Made by a program: the position numbers and the translations under genes. 64,000 bases of DNA from Natrinema saccharevitans (GTDB lineage: Archaea > Halobacteriota > Halobacteria > Halobacteriales > Natrialbaceae): the NCBI RefSeq assembly GCF_001953745.1, contig NZ_LWLN01000002.1, positions 357,899 through 421,898 of the forward strand, read 5' to 3'. This document shows, piece by piece, positions 32,809 through 41,885 of the stretch. Every line of letters starts with the position of its first letter. Position 1 is the stretch's first letter. A model generated the notes under the pieces. It had not been told where the DNA came from. It ran no database searches and worked only from the letters and a program-made list of their open reading frames with translations.

Positions 32809-34815
32809 ATGAGCGAGACCCAGAGCGAACCGCCCGTCTGGTCGCCATTTGATCTCCGACGGGAGCACCTGCTGAATAACTTCGTTACGGTCGTCGCCCT
32901 GCTTTTTTGGGCACGAGTCCTGCTCTACGCGCTCAATCAACAGGTTCCCCGGCCCAAATACGGCGTCGCCTTCCTCGCCGGCGGCGTCCTGATCTACGTC
33001 CTCGACGAACTCAGGACCCTCGAGAGAGGGAACCGTCTCGAGCGCCTCGGGCTGTGGATCTGTGCGGTCGTCGGCACTGCCGTGCCGGCGTACGTGTGGT
33101 TACACTACGATGTCCTCGAGACACAGCGGATCGGCTACGCCTTGGGATACGAGTACATCATCGGCGGCCTGTTCGGGCTCGTCGTCCTGTATTTGACCTA
33201 CCGGTCGTTCGGAGCCGCCTTCGCGGGCGTCGTGATCGCATCGATCCTCTACGCCTACTTCGGGAACCTCATCACCGGACTGTTGAGCCACGGCGGGATC
33301 GCCGCCGAACAGATCATCAACGTCCTGACGATGGAGTTCGACGGCTTCTTCGGCTCGATCACGCAGGTCGTGGCCGTCAAAGTCGCGTTGTTCCTGCTCT
33401 ACGCGGGACTGATGCGGGGCTACGGGGCGTTCGATTTGATCATGCGACTCTCGTTCCGGACGGCGAAGTACCTCCGGTCGGGCGTCGCCCAGTCGGCCGT
33501 GATCTCGAGCCTGATCGTCGGCTCGATCAACGGCGCTCAGACGGCCAACGCCGCGATGACCGGCTCCTTTACCATCCCGTTGATGAAGGAAAGCGGGATG
33601 CGGTCCGACTCGGCGGGCGGCATCGAAGCCGTCGCCTCCTCGGGGGGGCAGATCATGCCGCCGGTCATGGGTGCGGCCGCGTTCGTCATGGCCTCGCTCA
33701 TTCCGAGCATCGGCTACGTCGACGTCCTCGTTGCGGGCGTCATTCCGGCGCTGGTGTTCTACATCTCCGTGGCCATCGGCGTCCACTACATGGCGGTCAA
33801 ACAACTCCCCGAGGGCGGCGTCGATATCGAGAGTCGACTCGAGGACCTGGGCGAGGGATACCACCCGATCGTCGAGACGATCCGCTTCGGGGTCCCGTTC
33901 GCGGTCCTGCTGTACACGCTGGGGATCGCCCAGTGGACGGTCATCAGCTCCGCGCTGTACACCTGTGCAGCGATGGTCCTGACCGGCAGCGGGCTCCCCA
34001 TCCTGCTGAGTTTCGTCGACGACGACGCGGATCCGGTCGGGACGGTCCGTGACGCTGCGAACAACACCGTCTCCGGATTCAAGTTCGGCGCCGTCGCCAT
34101 CGCGCCGATCGCGATCATCATCGCGGCGGTCAACGGGATCGTCGACCTGCTGAACGCGACCGGCCTGCCCGGGAAGCTCTCGCTCGCGATCGTCGGCGTT
34201 GCCGGCGGTCTCCTCCTGTTCACGGCCCTTCTCTCGATGGTCGTCTGTCTCGTCCTCGGACTGGGAATGCCGACCGTCGCCGCGTACACGATCGTCGCCT
34301 TGTTGATCGCGCCGACGCTGACCGGCGAGTTCGCGCTGGATCCGGTCGCCGCGCACTTCTTCGTGTTCTACGCGGCGATCCTCTCGGGAATTACGCCACC
34401 GATCGCCATCTCGGTGGTAGTCACGGCCGGCATCGCCGGGTCGAACTTCTGGCGAACCGCGCTCGAGGCACTGAAACTCGGGCTGCCGCTGTTCGTCCTC
34501 CCGTTCACGTTCATCTACAACCCCGAGATCGTGACGGGCGGGTTCGGCCTCACGACCGCCGCCTCCGGCCTGGTCGTTCTGTTCGGTGCGATCGCGATCA
34601 CTCACGGGCTCAACTGCGCGCCTCGCCCATTCGGCATCTCGTCGCCACTGAGTTACGGCGTGCGCGCAGTGTACGTCGCACTCGGCGTCGCCGCGATGGT
34701 GTGGCCGGGACTACTGCCCCGTGTCGGGGCAGTCGCAGCCGCGATACTGTTCATCGCGTTGCAGACACAGATGGCGGAGACGACGAACATCGGCCACGTC
34801 GCCGAAGGCGACTAA
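32809..34815 (+). CDS. TRAP transporter fused permease (4TM plus 12TM)
   Basis: The 668-residue protein fuses the small and large TRAP membrane subunits, as is usual with TAXI binding proteins. The first four helices cover about residues 25-165; the large domain has conserved SVIGSINGAQTANAAMTGSF-like sequence (SSLIVGSINGAQTANAAMTG), SGGQIMPPVMGAAAFVMA, and GLGMPTVAAYTIVALL with SGITPPIAISVV near the C-terminus. It drives sodium-coupled import of the ligand bound by the preceding protein. A final group of helices (about 570-655) is typical of the fused type. Confidence 0.92.
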   Translation: MSETQSEPPVWSPFDLRREHLLNNFVTVVALLFWARVLLYALNQQVPRPKYGVAFLAGGVLIYVLDELRTLERGNRLERLGLWICAVVGTAVPAYVWLHYDVLETQRIGYALGYEYIIGGLFGLVVLYLTYRSFGAAFAGVVIASILYAYFGNLITGLLSHGGIAAEQIINVLTMEFDGFFGSITQVVAVKVALFLLYAGLMRGYGAFDLIMRLSFRTAKYLRSGVAQSAVISSLIVGSINGAQTANAAMTGSFTIPLMKESGMRSDSAGGIEAVASSGGQIMPPVMGAAAFVMASLIPSIGYVDVLVAGVIPALVFYISVAIGVHYMAVKQLPEGGVDIESRLEDLGEGYHPIVETIRFGVPFAVLLYTLGIAQWTVISSALYTCAAMVLTGSGLPILLSFVDDDADPVGTVRDAANNTVSGFKFGAVAIAPIAIIIAAVNGIVDLLNATGLPGKLSLAIVGVAGGLLLFTALLSMVVCLVLGLGMPTVAAYTIVALLIAPTLTGEFALDPVAAHFFVFYAAILSGITPPIAISVVVTAGIAGSNFWRTALEALKLGLPLFVLPFTFIYNPEIVTGGFGLTTAASGLVVLFGAIAITHGLNCAPRPFGISSPLSYGVRAVYVALGVAAMVWPGLLPRVGAVAAAILFIALQTQMAETTNIGHVAEGD

Positions 34816-35084
34816 CCGACTCGCGGCGCTGTTTTCGACCGAACGCCGACTGCCGTGCGTTCCTCCTGCCAACCGGGAGTAACGACGTTCGAAACTGGCT
34901 ACCGGAGTAGCGCGATCGTCCGACGACGCCAGTGCGGGCCGTCGGTCGCGTCGCCCGTGATACAGTCGCAACTGAAACGACTTACACACCGATCGTACAC
35001 CCGTCGTGCGACCGGGTGTACAGCGACTGTCGGCGGCGACTCTAGAAATTGCAGGTCCCGTGGTCGTCTCGCTCGAGTCGACGG
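34816..35084. other. Intergenic spacer with element copy F
   Basis: Between the convergent permease and CoA-transferase genes. Apart from the palindromic element at 34963-35042 nothing was recognised. Confidence 0.4.
34963..35042. mobile_element. 80-bp palindromic miniature element, copy F, with TA on both sides
   Basis: The ends read CAGTCGCAAC and GGCGGCGACTC, variants of the family tips, flanked by TA at 34961-34962 and 35043-35044. Internal blocks CTGAAACGACTTACACACCG and GACCGGGTGTACAG match the consensus. Its length is exactly 80 bases. Confidence 0.8.
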
Positions 35085-35840
35085 TCAGTCGAGGTAGACG
35101 CCGTCGGGGTCGAGTTCCTCGCGGATCAACCGGAGTTCCTCGTCGGTCGGTTCCCGCGTTCGTTCGACGTCGTCAACGAACTGGATCTCCCAGCCGGTGG
35201 CCGCCTGCACGTCGGCTTCGGTGACGCCCGGATGGAGGCGCTCGACGATCATCTCGCCGTCGTCGTCGAACCCCATAATGGCCTTGTCGGTGATGACAGC
35301 GTCCGGTCCACCACGCAGTCCGAAGTCGTCCCGCTCGGTCTCGGCATCGAGATAGCCCGGGCTGGTGACGAAGTCGACCGCCTCGGGGAACCGTCGCTCC
35401 TCGAGCGGTGAGATGATGATGGTCCGGTGGGCGTTGCTGGCGATCTCGCAGGCCCCGCCACTGCCGGGGAGCCGAACCGCCGGATCCTCGTAGTCGCCGA
35501 TCACGGTCGAGTTGATGTTGCCGTACTTGTCGACCTGCGCGCCGCCTAAGAAGCCGACGTCGATCCGACCGCCCTGCAGGTAATACGAAAAGCCGTTGAG
35601 CATCGATTCGATGCCGACCGCGCCCGAGGCGAGTACCGGATCGCCGACTGACAGGGGAAGCGAACTCGGGTTCGAGCCGATCGTCCCGGACTCGTAGATC
35701 ATTTCGAGATTCGGTGCGTGGTTGCGCTTCGCGAGGTTACAGGCCAGGTTCGGGACGCCGATTCCGACCAGAACCGAGTCGTCGTCTTCGAGCTGTTCCG
35801 CCGCCGCCGTCACCATGAGTTCCGTGTCCGTATACTCCAT
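35085..35840 (-). CDS. CoA-transferase subunit B (GctB type, class I)
   Basis: The 251-residue protein has VLVGIGVPNLACNLAKR near the N-terminus, the catalytic glutamate motif MIYESGTIGSNPSSLPLSVG near residue 47 and GSGGACEIASNAHRTIII near 125. It pairs with subunit A, whose last base is the first base of this start (35840). The enzyme class transfers CoA to glutaconate, 3-oxoacids or similar. The neighbouring TRAP importer and IclR regulator suggest it acts in the same carboxylate pathway. Confidence 0.9.
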   Translation of the reverse strand: MEYTDTELMVTAAAEQLEDDDSVLVGIGVPNLACNLAKRNHAPNLEMIYESGTIGSNPSSLPLSVGDPVLASGAVGIESMLNGFSYYLQGGRIDVGFLGGAQVDKYGNINSTVIGDYEDPAVRLPGSGGACEIASNAHRTIIISPLEERRFPEAVDFVTSPGYLDAETERDDFGLRGGPDAVITDKAIMGFDDDGEMIVERLHPGVTEADVQAATGWEIQFVDDVERTREPTDEELRLIREELDPDGVYLD

Positions 35841-36751
35841 CAGTAGTCACCCATATCGACCGCCGTCGCGTACCGCGAGTCGACCTCGAGGTCCAGCAGT
35901 CGTTCCGCGCCGAGTTTCTCCACGTATTCCCGTCTGTCGTCGACGCCGTAGACCCACTCGTCGAGCCACGCCCGCGTGTCTTCGTGATCCTTCGAGACCT
36001 CCTCCCACTCGAGGTAGGCCGCGTTGTCCCGGTCGTAATAGCCCTGTGCGTACGACGGGTGTGCGCCGTAGGGAACCTCAACGACGTAGTCGACCGCGTC
36101 GGCGGTAAACAGCGTCCGATTGGGATCGCTCCGAATCGTCTCGGTCGAACACAGCTCCTCGACACAGCAAATAACCGTGTCAGCCGCCAGCGCCGCTTCT
36201 TTCTGTTCGCCCGGGATTCCCCAGAGGTGAGCGTTGCCGTCCTCGTCGCTGCGCTGTGCGGAGACGATCGCCACATCGGGCTCGATCGGCGGTACCACCG
36301 GGATCTCGTCGTCTCCGTACGGACTCGAGACGGTTCGAATCGCGTCGTTTTGATCGACGAGGTCCGAACCGGCGAACGTCCGAACCGGCATGAACGGCAG
36401 GTCCGCCGCGCCGGCGTGTAGCGCCGCCACCATCCCGTAGTGGGTGTACTCTTCGGTCTCGATCGGGTTCGGGACGCCGTCTTCCACGGCTCGTCGAAAG
36501 GCCCGGAGACTCCCGATACCGGGGTTACCGGCCCACGAGAACGTTACCTTGGAGACACAGCCTGCAGCGATCAGTTGGTCGTACACCAGGTCGGGAGTCG
36601 CACGGATGAGTTCGAGATCGCCGTAGCCGGCGCGGATGATCTCGTGACCTGCCGCGAAGGGGATCAGATGCGTAAACCCTGCGAGGTACAGACTATCACC
36701 GTCGTCAACGGCGTCGCTAATCGCAGACGCCATCGTCGTCACGTTTGACAT
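35840..36751 (-). CDS. CoA-transferase subunit A (GctA type, class I)
   Basis: The 303-residue protein includes the glycine-rich ISDAVDDGDSLYLAGFTHL, TPDLVYDQLIAAGCVSKVTF with FSWAGNPGIGSLRAFRRAVE, and PIEPDVAIVSAQRSDEDGNA near residue 155. It is longer than the usual 240-residue class because of a C-terminal extension (YDRDNAAYLEWEEVSKDHED). ATG 36751 follows a GCTTATACG box. The next gene, subunit B, starts at its stop. Confidence 0.88.
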   Translation of the reverse strand: MSNVTTMASAISDAVDDGDSLYLAGFTHLIPFAAGHEIIRAGYGDLELIRATPDLVYDQLIAAGCVSKVTFSWAGNPGIGSLRAFRRAVEDGVPNPIETEEYTHYGMVAALHAGAADLPFMPVRTFAGSDLVDQNDAIRTVSSPYGDDEIPVVPPIEPDVAIVSAQRSDEDGNAHLWGIPGEQKEAALAADTVICCVEELCSTETIRSDPNRTLFTADAVDYVVEVPYGAHPSYAQGYYDRDNAAYLEWEEVSKDHEDTRAWLDEWVYGVDDRREYVEKLGAERLLDLEVDSRYATAVDMGDY

Positions 36752-36854
36752 CGGGTCTATCAGTATCTACAGCGGGCCCTCGTATAAGCCCACCTCTTTT
36801 CCGTTACCGTCCGCGTTCCCGACGAATAATTCGGAGAGATCGACGGCTGTATCG

Positions 36855-36926
36855 AATGAGGAAACATAACTGTTAGTAGTTTCTTTGCGTGAACTTTTTT
36901 ACGGATCGGTCCGTACGTGGGGTAGC
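36855..36926 (+). promoter_or_regulatory. IclR gene promoter with a GAAAC/GTTTC dyad
   Basis: AACTTTTTTA at about 36892-36901 lies 30 bases before the ATG at 36927. GAAAC (36861-36865) and GTTTC (36879-36883) are inverted around an AT-rich centre upstream of it, a plausible operator for this regulator and the divergent CoA-transferase operon. Confidence 0.45.
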
Positions 36927-37718
36927 ATGCCCCGAGACGAAGCCGAACACGGCGATTCCGAACCGCGATCGCCGACGATCAAGAGTGTCGAAACCTCGCT
37001 CGAAATCATCGACGAGTTACAGGCTCGAGACGGGGCCAGAGTTTCGGAACTGGCCGAAACGGTCGGGAAATCGAAGGGAACGATTCACAAACACCTCATT
37101 ACGCTTCTCAAACACGATTACGTCGTCAAAGAGGGCGACGAGTACCGGATCGGTCTCCGATTCCTCGACGTCGGCGGCTACGCGCTCAACCAAATCGAAG
37201 GGCGACAGTACATCGAGTCGAAGATTCGCGAACTGGCGGATCTCACCGGTGAAACCGTCCAGTTCTCCGTCGAACAGCGAGGGAGATGCGTTATCCTCGG
37301 CCGGAAGGCCGGTCAGAAGGGCGTGTTCAGCCGCGCCCGAGTCGGAAAGCGCTTCTACATGCATCAGGTCGCCGGCGGTAAGGCGATTCTGGCGAACTTA
37401 TCCGACGAACGCGTCCGTGAGATCGTGGCCAGACACGGGTTACCAGCCGCGACTGATGCAACCATCACCAGCGAAGCGGCGCTATTTGACGAACTCGAGA
37501 CGGTCCGCGAGCGGGGGTACGCGTTCAATATCGACGAAAGTACACAGGGACTCCACGCGGTCGGCGTTCCGCTCATGGGGCCCGACGGAGACGTCTTCGG
37601 CGCGTTCGCAGTCGCCGGCCCGAGCCACCGAATGCGCGGCGAGCAGTTCAAAGACGAAATCCCGAACATAGTTCGTAGTATCGTCAACGAACTCGAGTTG
37701 AATCTCGCTCACTCCTGA
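36927..37718 (+). CDS. IclR-family transcriptional regulator
   Basis: The 263-residue protein has an N-terminal winged helix (VETSLEIIDELQARDGARVS, KSKGTIHKHLITLLKHDYVV) and a C-terminal effector-binding domain (GRKAGQKGVFSRARVGKRFY, HQVAGGKAILANLSDERV, VPLMGPDGDVFGAFAVAGPS). IclR proteins sense small carboxylates and aromatics and control catabolic operons. ATG 36927 is supported by its TATA spacing. It is divergent from the CoA-transferase pair and may regulate it. Confidence 0.9.
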   Translation: MPRDEAEHGDSEPRSPTIKSVETSLEIIDELQARDGARVSELAETVGKSKGTIHKHLITLLKHDYVVKEGDEYRIGLRFLDVGGYALNQIEGRQYIESKIRELADLTGETVQFSVEQRGRCVILGRKAGQKGVFSRARVGKRFYMHQVAGGKAILANLSDERVREIVARHGLPAATDATITSEAALFDELETVRERGYAFNIDESTQGLHAVGVPLMGPDGDVFGAFAVAGPSHRMRGEQFKDEIPNIVRSIVNELELNLAHS

Positions 37719-38351
37719 GAATTCGGTCGACAGGGTCGGGACGACGGCGGTCGGAAGACGTGTCGACGCCGTCTCTCGGTCGCTCCTGACAGTCGCTGGA
37801 CCCCGACCGCGCGACAGCGGTTTGAAGCCACTTTGACGAGACAGTGTAATATGTGGAAACGGTGGAACAATTATGTTATTTGACCGGCTTCGGAACTACA
37901 GACTGGAAACCGAACCGATCTCGATTTCGAGCAGATAACTGATTTATCAACGGATATCAAGCGAATTCGGGTATTGTGCCAAACGAATATAAACAAAATA
38001 CGGGACTAATATCCTGATTAATAGGTAACGAAACGGTGTTCTGTGAATTTCGCTTTCGAGAAATCGGGGCGCTCGTTCGGACACGTGTTGCGGTGGTGCC
38101 CGAGACTCAACGGTGAAGACAACGCGGTCCGACCGATCCGACCCGATCGGGGAGTCCAGTGACGCCTCACGGACTACCATCCGTTCGTTCTGCTGATCGT
38201 CCGCTCGGTCCGCGCTGCGTCTCCTGCCGAGCGGTCCGCGATGTTCTCCGACGGTCGTTTTTCGTTGCAACGCCCCAGCCATCCCCGCTCCTCGAGTCGT
38301 TCCAGTAGCGACTATTGCCGATCGCTATCGCTCGAGCAGAACAGAATATTT
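37719..38351. other. Intergenic region
   Basis: About 630 bases without a supportable gene. The middle (37840-38030) is AT-rich with ATTATGTTATTTG and similar strings; GAATATTTATG at 38344-38354 is the probable promoter of the MFS gene. Confidence 0.35.
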
Positions 38352-39599
38352 ATGATTGGTACTGAAAAATGGCTCAGCGTGGGCGACAATCACGTCGGGA
38401 CGCTCTCCGCGTTACGTAGCAGCGCTGGCGACCTCTGGAGCGGTGGGCGCGGCAAAGTTCTCACTGCAGTCGCGGGCGGCTGGTTCCTCTCGATCGGCGT
38501 CCGAATGATCTACCCGGTGATGCTTCCCTATCTGCGTTCGGCGTACGGACTCGACTTGTCGGCTGCCGGCCTCTTGCTGACGGTCCTGTTCGTCGCATAC
38601 GCGCTGGGCCAGTTACCGGGCGGTGTCCTCTCGGATCGGTTCGGCGAGCGGACCACGCTCACGACGAGTGCAGTCCTCTCCGCGGTCACGTTGACGCTCG
38701 TCGTCACCGCCGGCTCGACGATCGTCCTCTTTGCGGCGACGGCGCTGTTCGGGTTCGGGACGGCACTGTACGCAGTCGGCAGGTACACCGTTCTTTCGCG
38801 ACTCTATTCGGACCGGCTCGGTGCTGCAAACGGCATCACGGCCGCCTCGCAGGACGCCGGCCAATCGGTTCTGCCGCCGGTCGCGAGCGTCATCGCGGCG
38901 ACGGTCTTCTGGAAGTTCGGCTTCGGCTTCGTCGTCCCGTTATTTCTGCTCGTGGCCGGTGTCCTCTGGTTCGTCGTCCCGCCTCGAGCGCCGGACGCGT
39001 CCGACGGCGGGTCCGGACTCGACCGCGAGGACCTCCGCCTGCTCGGTTCGGTGCTACGACAGCCGTCGGTCACGTACGCGACCGCGGCGATGATCCTCGG
39101 ACTCGTGGTCTGGCAGGCGTTCACCAGCTTCTATCCGACGTATCTGGTCGACGTGAAAGGATTCTCGACGACCGTCGCCAGTTTCCTGTTCGGCACGTTC
39201 TTCGCGCTCGGCATTCTGATCAAGCCGCTCGCGGGCGCAGCGTACGACCGATTCGGCATCAAGCGCTCGCTCACGGCCGTCGCGAGCGGGCCGACGGTCG
39301 CCCTCGTCGCCCTCCCGGTCGTCGAGGGCTTCTGGTCACTCGCCGTTTTGACGGCGCTCGTGAGTACGTTACTGGGGTTCGCGACGGTACTCGAACCGTC
39401 GATGCTCCGGTCGCTTCCGGCAGAACTGCGCGGAACGGGGTTCGGCTTTCTCCGGTCGGTCAGTTTCACGATCGGGGCGACGAGTCCGGCCCTGTTCGGC
39501 GCGGCGGCCGACCGCGGCTTCTTCGACGAAGCGTTCGCGGTTCTGGCCGCGTTCGCCGGTGGTATGCTTCTGCTGGCGTTCCTGATTCCGGAACGCTGA
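38352..39599 (+). CDS. Major facilitator superfamily transporter
   Basis: The protein from ATG 38352 has 415 residues and twelve predicted helices. MFS motif A follows helix 2 (GVLSDRFGERTTLTTSAV) and its echo follows helix 8 (GAAYDRFGIKRSLTA). If the AATATTTA box at 38345-38352 is the TATA element, the true start would be GTG 38379 (VGDNHVGTLSALRSS), nine codons later. A carboxylate-type carrier is likely from context; the substrate is unknown. Confidence 0.85.
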   Translation: MIGTEKWLSVGDNHVGTLSALRSSAGDLWSGGRGKVLTAVAGGWFLSIGVRMIYPVMLPYLRSAYGLDLSAAGLLLTVLFVAYALGQLPGGVLSDRFGERTTLTTSAVLSAVTLTLVVTAGSTIVLFAATALFGFGTALYAVGRYTVLSRLYSDRLGAANGITAASQDAGQSVLPPVASVIAATVFWKFGFGFVVPLFLLVAGVLWFVVPPRAPDASDGGSGLDREDLRLLGSVLRQPSVTYATAAMILGLVVWQAFTSFYPTYLVDVKGFSTTVASFLFGTFFALGILIKPLAGAAYDRFGIKRSLTAVASGPTVALVALPVVEGFWSLAVLTALVSTLLGFATVLEPSMLRSLPAELRGTGFGFLRSVSFTIGATSPALFGAAADRGFFDEAFAVLAAFAGGMLLLAFLIPER

Positions 39600-39758
39600 T
39601 CTGCTGCAGGTCGAATTCATCGTGGGAAGGGACGTTCAGTTGACGACGGCGATGTCCCGACCGAAACGGGAACGAACGATGGAGCGTCGCCGGACGATAG
39701 CGCGTCCGAACTGTGGGTATCAGAAGACTTTACATCAGTAGCGCTAGTGATCGCCAGT

Positions 39759-40901
39759 ATGCTCTCCCTCTCAGCAGAGCAAGAACTGGTCGTCTCGTCA
39801 CTGGAGGAGTTAGCCCGCCGTGAATTTTCCGACGCGGCGTTCTCGTGGGACGGGGACCTCCCGTTGGAGAACATCGAACTGCTCGCCGATCGCGGATATC
39901 TCGGATTGAACATCGCCGAGGAGTACGGCGGCGGCGGGATGGGCGAGTTCGAGGCCATGCTCAGCATCGAAGCCGTCGGTCAGGTCTGTCCCGACACGGC
40001 CGAGTACCTCTACAACCAGCAGATGGTCGCTCCTCGCGCCATCGAGATGTTCGGCAGCGAGGCGATCAAGGAGCGGTACCTCCCGGGCGTTACCGCCGGC
40101 GATGAAAGCGTTGCCATCGCGATCTCCGAGCCAGAAGCCGGTTCCGACGTCGGTGCGATGACTACCCGCGTCCGCGAAGACGGCGACGACCTGATCCTCG
40201 ACGGCGAGAAGGTCTGGGTCAGTAATATTCCTCACGCATCGGCCGTGGTCGTCTGGGCGAAGTTCCCCGACGGAATGGGTTCGGTCGTCGTCGATCTCGA
40301 GGACGACGCCGACAGCGTCGAGATCGAGCAACACTATACGAACATGGCAGACCACACCCAGACGCAGTTTCGCATGCACGATATCGAAGTGCCCGAGACG
40401 CACGTCCTCACCCGCGGCAAAGAGGGGTTCAAACAGCAACTGCAGGCACTCAACTGGGAGCGACTCGGCAGCGCCACGCTCGCCAACGCCATCGCCCGCT
40501 GCGCGCTCGAGAAGGCGCTCGAGTACGCCCAGCAACGCGAGCAGTTCGATCAACCGATCGCCGAGTTTCAGGGCATCGAATGGAAACTCGCGGACATGGT
40601 CAAGCGACTCGAGGCCTCGCGCGCGCTGACGTACCGCGCGGCGAGTAACGCCGAAGCACAGGGTCGCATTCCCGACCGCATGGACGCCTCGCTGGCGAAA
40701 CTCACCTCCGGAGAGATGGTCGAACACGTGGTCAGCGAATCGCTGCAGATCCACGGTGCCAACGGCTATCAGCAGGGCCATCCCCTGGAGTACCTCTACC
40801 GGCTCGCCCGGGGTCGCCGTCTCGCCGCCGGGACCGACGAAATCCAGAAAACCCAGATCGCGGCCGCTCTCAAACGCGACGGCCTCCCCCCGCTCGCCTG
40901 A
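39759..40901 (+). CDS. Acyl-CoA dehydrogenase (lacks the usual C-terminal catalytic Glu)
   Basis: The 380-residue flavoprotein starts at ATG 39759 (MLSLSAEQE). Features: IAEEYGGGGMGEFEAMLSIE, flavin-site AIAISEPEAGSDVGAMTTRV, LDGEKVWVSNIPHA, and the C-terminal HGANGYQQGHPLEYLYRLAR. The medium-chain type catalytic glutamate (YEGT) is replaced by AAGTDEIQ; a glutamate in LNWERLGSATLANA sits where isovaleryl/long-chain enzymes keep theirs. It is a close paralogue of the gene at 48409. Confidence 0.9.
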   Translation: MLSLSAEQELVVSSLEELARREFSDAAFSWDGDLPLENIELLADRGYLGLNIAEEYGGGGMGEFEAMLSIEAVGQVCPDTAEYLYNQQMVAPRAIEMFGSEAIKERYLPGVTAGDESVAIAISEPEAGSDVGAMTTRVREDGDDLILDGEKVWVSNIPHASAVVVWAKFPDGMGSVVVDLEDDADSVEIEQHYTNMADHTQTQFRMHDIEVPETHVLTRGKEGFKQQLQALNWERLGSATLANAIARCALEKALEYAQQREQFDQPIAEFQGIEWKLADMVKRLEASRALTYRAASNAEAQGRIPDRMDASLAKLTSGEMVEHVVSESLQIHGANGYQQGHPLEYLYRLARGRRLAAGTDEIQKTQIAAALKRDGLPPLA

Positions 40902-40937
40902 GGCGGCAGCGTTCGACCGCTGGGTGATCGATTCGGT

Positions 40938-41717
40938 TCAGGGGGTGAACTCCCGATCGTAGTCGGGGTCGCGCCCCTCGCTGAACGCCTGCGTCGCCTC
41001 CTCGTGTTCCGGGTCGGTGACGCACTCCCACTGGTACTCGATGGCGCGTTCACAGTACGTTTCGAAATCCTGCTGCGGATCGACGAGTCGCTTGGTGTAG
41101 CGCACCGCCGTCGCGGGGAGACCGTGGACCCGCTCGGCGAACTCCTGCGCTGCGGCGAGTGGATCGGCCGTTACATCGGCGGCGAGTCCGAACTCGAGGG
41201 CGTCTTCGGGCGTGATATCTTTCCCGGTGAGGAGGTACTCCCGGGCTTTCGATTCGCCGATCAATCGCGGGAGCAGCCATGCGCCACCGTCGCCGGGAAC
41301 GAGGCCGACTCCGACGAAGCCCTCGCGAAGGACGGCGTCCTCGCCGACGTAGCGGACGTCGCAGGCGAGCGCGAAGTCGCAACCGGCGCCGATCGCGGGG
41401 CCGTTGACCGCCGCGATAGTCGGTTTCCCCATATTCCGGAGTTGACGGACGACGTTCTGCACGCTCCAGAGATAGGCCCCGTACTCCTCTTTGGACTGTT
41501 CGCTCCAGTCGGGCATGTCGGTAACGTCGGCACCGGAGCAAAACCCCTCTCCGGCACCGGTGAGGACGACAGCGTAGGCGTCGTCGTCGTCGCGCGCACG
41601 CCGGAGCGCCTCGTTCAATTCGAGGATCATTTCCTCGTTGAAGGCGTTGTAGACGTCGGGTCGGTCGAGCGTCAGCGTTGCATAGCCGTCAGTACAGTCG
41701 TAACGGACGTGACTCAT
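40938..41717 (-). CDS. Enoyl-CoA hydratase/isomerase family protein
   Basis: The 259-residue crotonase has LDRPDVYNAFNEEMILELNE near residue 18, oxyanion-hole segments GAGEGFCSGADVTDMPDW and NGPAIGAGCDFALACDVRYV, and FVGVGLVPGDGGAWLLPRLI with a glutamate in the active-site region preceding it (VLREGF). It hydrates enoyl-CoA in beta-oxidation or acts as a related isomerase. Convergent with the acyl-CoA dehydrogenase. Confidence 0.92.
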   Translation of the reverse strand: MSHVRYDCTDGYATLTLDRPDVYNAFNEEMILELNEALRRARDDDDAYAVVLTGAGEGFCSGADVTDMPDWSEQSKEEYGAYLWSVQNVVRQLRNMGKPTIAAVNGPAIGAGCDFALACDVRYVGEDAVLREGFVGVGLVPGDGGAWLLPRLIGESKAREYLLTGKDITPEDALEFGLAADVTADPLAAAQEFAERVHGLPATAVRYTKRLVDPQQDFETYCERAIEYQWECVTDPEHEEATQAFSEGRDPDYDREFTP

Positions 41718-41885
41718 TGTGGTTTGGTAACCTCTTTCAGGCAGAGGATCACGCTATGACGGTTTGAATCCATCGGTACCCGAACCGGGTGACCGTTCTC
41801 GTCCGTTCTCGGTCCGCGCCGTTTCGCTCGGCCCACCGAGAAATATCACAGCGGCCTCGAGTAGTGCCGACGGCGGGGCACCGAA

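Noticed and set aside
33100..34605. Long open frame antisense to the TRAP permease (about 500 residues)
   Set aside because: Composition (Arg/Asp-rich, no hydrophobic core or motifs) is the shadow of a GC-rich membrane gene; the sense strand has a full TRAP permease.
37947..38282. 111-residue minus-strand frame in the spacer before the MFS gene
   Set aside because: No acidic haloarchaeal composition, no motifs, and AT-rich codons in its second half.
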